DNA from: JAVJSU01 sp040219275
GTDB lineage: Bacteria > Chloroflexota > Anaerolineae > Aggregatilineales > Phototrophicaceae
Direction of reading: 5' to 3'
Length of the DNA: 64,000 bases
Assembly: GCA_040219275.1 (NCBI GenBank)
Contig: JAVJSU010000058.1
Location: 62,001 to 126,000, forward strand
This document shows, in pieces, positions 63,001-64,000 of this stretch. The position numbers and the translations under genes are program-made. Position 1 is the stretch's first letter, and every line of letters begins with the position of its first letter. The notes under the pieces are model-generated. The model was not told where the DNA came from, did not search any database, and worked only from the letters and a program-made list of their open reading frames with translations.

Positions 63001-63674
63001 ACATCAGGATTTTGTGCCGTACCGCGCAGAACCGGATGTTCCGGCGATAACCCGCGCCCACGATGTGCTTGCACCAATTCATCATCAATCATGGCACGAA
63101 TCACATCATCAGGAATTAATGCGATTTTAGATATTTCATGCGACGTACGGAAACCATCAAAAAAATGCACAATCGGCACACGCGCTTTCAGACTTGCCGC
63201 TGTCGCAATCAAGGCAAAATCATGCGCCTCTTGCACAGATGCCGATGCCAATAAGCCCCACCCTGTTGCACGGGTCGCCATCACATCACTATGGTCACCG
63301 AAAATACTCAATGCCTGTGCCGCAACTGAGCGTGCCGCAACATGAAAGACTGCTGAGGTCAACTCTCCAGCAATCTTGTACATATTCGGTATCATCAACA
63401 ATAAGCCTTGCGAAGCCGTGAAAGTCGTTGTCAGTGCGCCACGTTGTAATGAGCCATGCACAGCCCCTGCCGCGCCACCTTCACTTTGCATCTCCACCAC
63501 ATGTGGAATTGTCCCCCACAAATTTGTCTTGCCATGAGATGCCCACTCATCTGCCCATTCCCCCATTTGTGATGAAGGTGTAATCGGATAAATGGCAATC
63601 ACCTCATTGACTTGATATGCAACACGCGCAACTGCTTCATTGCCATCGAGTGTTGCAAATATCACATTTTTCAT
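60093..63674 (-). CDS. nifJ: Pyruvate:ferredoxin (flavodoxin) oxidoreductase
   Basis: A 1193-residue single-chain PFOR that converts pyruvate and CoA to acetyl-CoA, CO2 and reduced ferredoxin. Domains in order are the pyrimidine-binding domain (YPITPSSQMGEWADEW), the middle and gamma domains, two [4Fe-4S] motifs (CIQCGKCAFVCP near 690; CTACGLCVDICP near 748), the proximal-cluster Cys of GACAGCGETP near 823 and the TPP-binding GGDGWAYDIGYGG near 970 with SNTGGQ. The length matches the family and all catalytic segments are present. It implies fermentative or anaerobic capacity and would use the pyruvate released by the aldolases of region 1. Confidence 0.96.
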   Translation of the reverse strand: MKNVIFATLDGNEAVARVAYQVNEVIAIYPITPSSQMGEWADEWASHGKTNLWGTIPHVVEMQSEGGAAGAVHGSLQRGALTTTFTASQGLLLMIPNMYKIAGELTSAVFHVAARSVAAQALSIFGDHSDVMATRATGWGLLASASVQEAHDFALIATAASLKARVPIVHFFDGFRTSHEISKIALIPDDVIRAMIDDELVQAHRGRGLSPEHPVLRGTAQNPDVFFQARETVNPFYERMPEIIQSTMDQFAELTGRQYQVYEYYGAPDAERVIVAMASGCEAIHETVDALNEVGEKVGVVKVRMYRPFDMARFVAAFPESTRAIAVLDRTKEPGSAGEPLYVDTITAIFEEWTSHAMPIVVGGRYGLSSKEFTPAMIKAVFDNLSEDKPKNHFTVGINDDVTHTSLNFDPDYSIEPKSVVRALFYGLGSDGTVGANKNSIKIIGENTDNYAQGYFVYDSKKSGSMTVSHLRFGSKPIRSNYQIDKANFIACHQTVFLDKYDILRDVVQGGTFLLNSTAPVERVWDTLPQRYQEQIINKNLNFYVIDAYRVARESGMRSRINTVMQTCFFAISGILPREEAIAEIKKAIEKSYGKKGDDIVEMNLKVVDNCLEHLHQVDVPNEVTSTIKFLPPIAEHASDFVCDVLGAMVARQGDSLPVSALPIDGTYPTGTTQYEKRNLAQEIPVWDSDICIQCGKCAFVCPHAVIRIKAYEPEHTENAPDSFKSVPARDRDWQGLNYSIQVSPEDCTACGLCVDICPVKNKSQSNLKAINMMPQEPIREQESENWDFFLDIPELPRNMIKVSSIRQQQIQQPLFEFSGACAGCGETPYLKLLTQLFGDRTIIANATGCSSIYGGNLPTTPWSHNADGYGPAWSNSLFEDNAEFGLGMRVALDKQIEYARELVASLASDIGEQLANEIRDADQTQETGIHEQRERVNTLKERLNGLKSPQAKQLLSLADSLVKKSMWIVGGDGWAYDIGYGGLDHVLASGRNVNVLVMDTEVYSNTGGQASKATPRSAIAKFAAGGKPGGKKDLGMMMMTYGNIYVAQVAMGGKDEQTLRAFLEAEAYDGPSIIIAYSHCIAHGIHMPTALQNQKAAVDSGQWLLYRYNPDLADDGKNPLILDSRPPKLPVIEYLRMENRFRMLEMSNPDVAKQRFAEAQEDVDKRRSFYEYLANRPFSMNGTEEALEEVQD

Positions 63675-64000
63675 AGCAAAACCTTCAATAACTAAGTCTA
63701 TGGTTATTCCAACCTAATTATTCCCCGACGAGCCTGAATTCCTCAGTGCTGAATGTAACGATTCTGGATAATGGATGTCATTTTTAGAGAAAGGAGCTAG
63801 CAAATCTGGAAGAATTACGCACTCAACCGATGGAAATTCCAGAAATTAGCGATCAAACGAACAATGAGTGGACAAATGCAATACTTGAGGCATTAACAGG
63901 AGAAGAAATCGAATCAGCACATCAGGCAAGCCGAAATTTATGGTAAAAGTCGTGATTAAAACAAAAAGCGGAAACCCATAATCTACGTTTCCGCTTAGAC
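63675..64000 (+). repeat. Upstream region of nifJ with repeat copy E and a short conserved ORF
   Basis: No full gene is visible. A small frame at 63830-63946 reads MEIPEISDQTNNEWTNAIL, then EALTGEEIESAHQASRNLW and a stop (38 codons). Relics of it occur in copies C and D. AAGGAG at 63791 is too far from its ATG to decide a start. The hairpin core 63966-63996 is perfect: AAGCGGAAAC and GTTTCCGCTT around 11 bases. The repeat probably continues beyond the window. Confidence 0.6.

Overview
The window looks like chromosomal DNA from a bacterium of moderate GC content, most likely a Chloroflexota (Anaerolineae-type) heterotroph. This is inferred from the style of the genes, not proved. The clues are a giant secreted beta-helix/cadherin-like protein with CSLREA-type motifs, peptide-type and CUT1 sugar transporters without their own ATPases, many Gfo/Idh/MocA oxidoreductases and a pyruvate:ferredoxin oxidoreductase paired with a DHODH-like protein. 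No rRNA, tRNA, CRISPR array, intact transposase or phage gene was found.

Region 1 (1-16.4 kb) is a catabolic island. A plus-strand series encodes a D-2-hydroxyacid dehydrogenase, an enolase-superfamily acid-sugar dehydratase, an IclR regulator, a family-5 binding protein with two permeases, an HpaI-type aldolase and an N-acetylneuraminate-lyase-like enzyme. It converges on a minus-strand series with a tandem FAH protein, a LamG-PKD-sialidase and a Gfo/Idh oxidoreductase. An MFS transporter and a ManNAc-6-phosphate epimerase (NanE) follow. Four copies of a 17-bp palindrome (TTTCC-n7-GGAAA) lie upstream of these units and are the probable IclR operators. Sialic-acid enzymes and non-phosphorylative sugar-acid enzymes under one regulator is not a textbook combination.

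Region 2 (16.4-30.5 kb) starts with a gene graveyard: a groEL fragment with an amber codon and an internal deletion, and a decayed membrane-protein gene. The giant secreted protein of about 4,100 residues follows.

Region 3 (30.5-44.8 kb) makes a surface glycan. A tightly overlapping minus-strand operon has a GT-C-like membrane protein, SDR, DegT aminotransferase, SDR, methyltransferase, ATP-grasp and GT4. Next to it are the four enzymes of the WbpA/B/D/E route to UDP-diacetamido-dideoxy-glucuronic acid, and a flippase-like membrane protein. The GT-C-like protein ends in the same kind of domain that repeats in the giant protein, which links the two regions.

Region 4 (45.6-58.7 kb) is a long minus-strand operon headed by a LacI regulator. 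It encodes a CUT1 sugar transporter, TIM-barrel isomerase, Gfo/Idh, MDR dehydrogenase, beta-propeller (sialidase-like) protein, TSUP anion exporter, propeller-PHP protein, SIS isomerase and ROK kinase. LacI-type operators lie in front of lacI and of the binding-protein gene. The ROK kinase could supply ManNAc-6-phosphate to NanE of region 1.

Region 5 (59-63.7 kb) holds nifJ and a DHODH-like gene. The boundaries between these blocks (17.3, 30.3, 45.1, 58.9 and 64.0 kb) each carry a copy of one dispersed repeat. It has a GCGGAAACG/CGTTTCCGC hairpin flanked by relics of short ORFs, including a helix-turn-helix motif. It is the least explained structure in the window.
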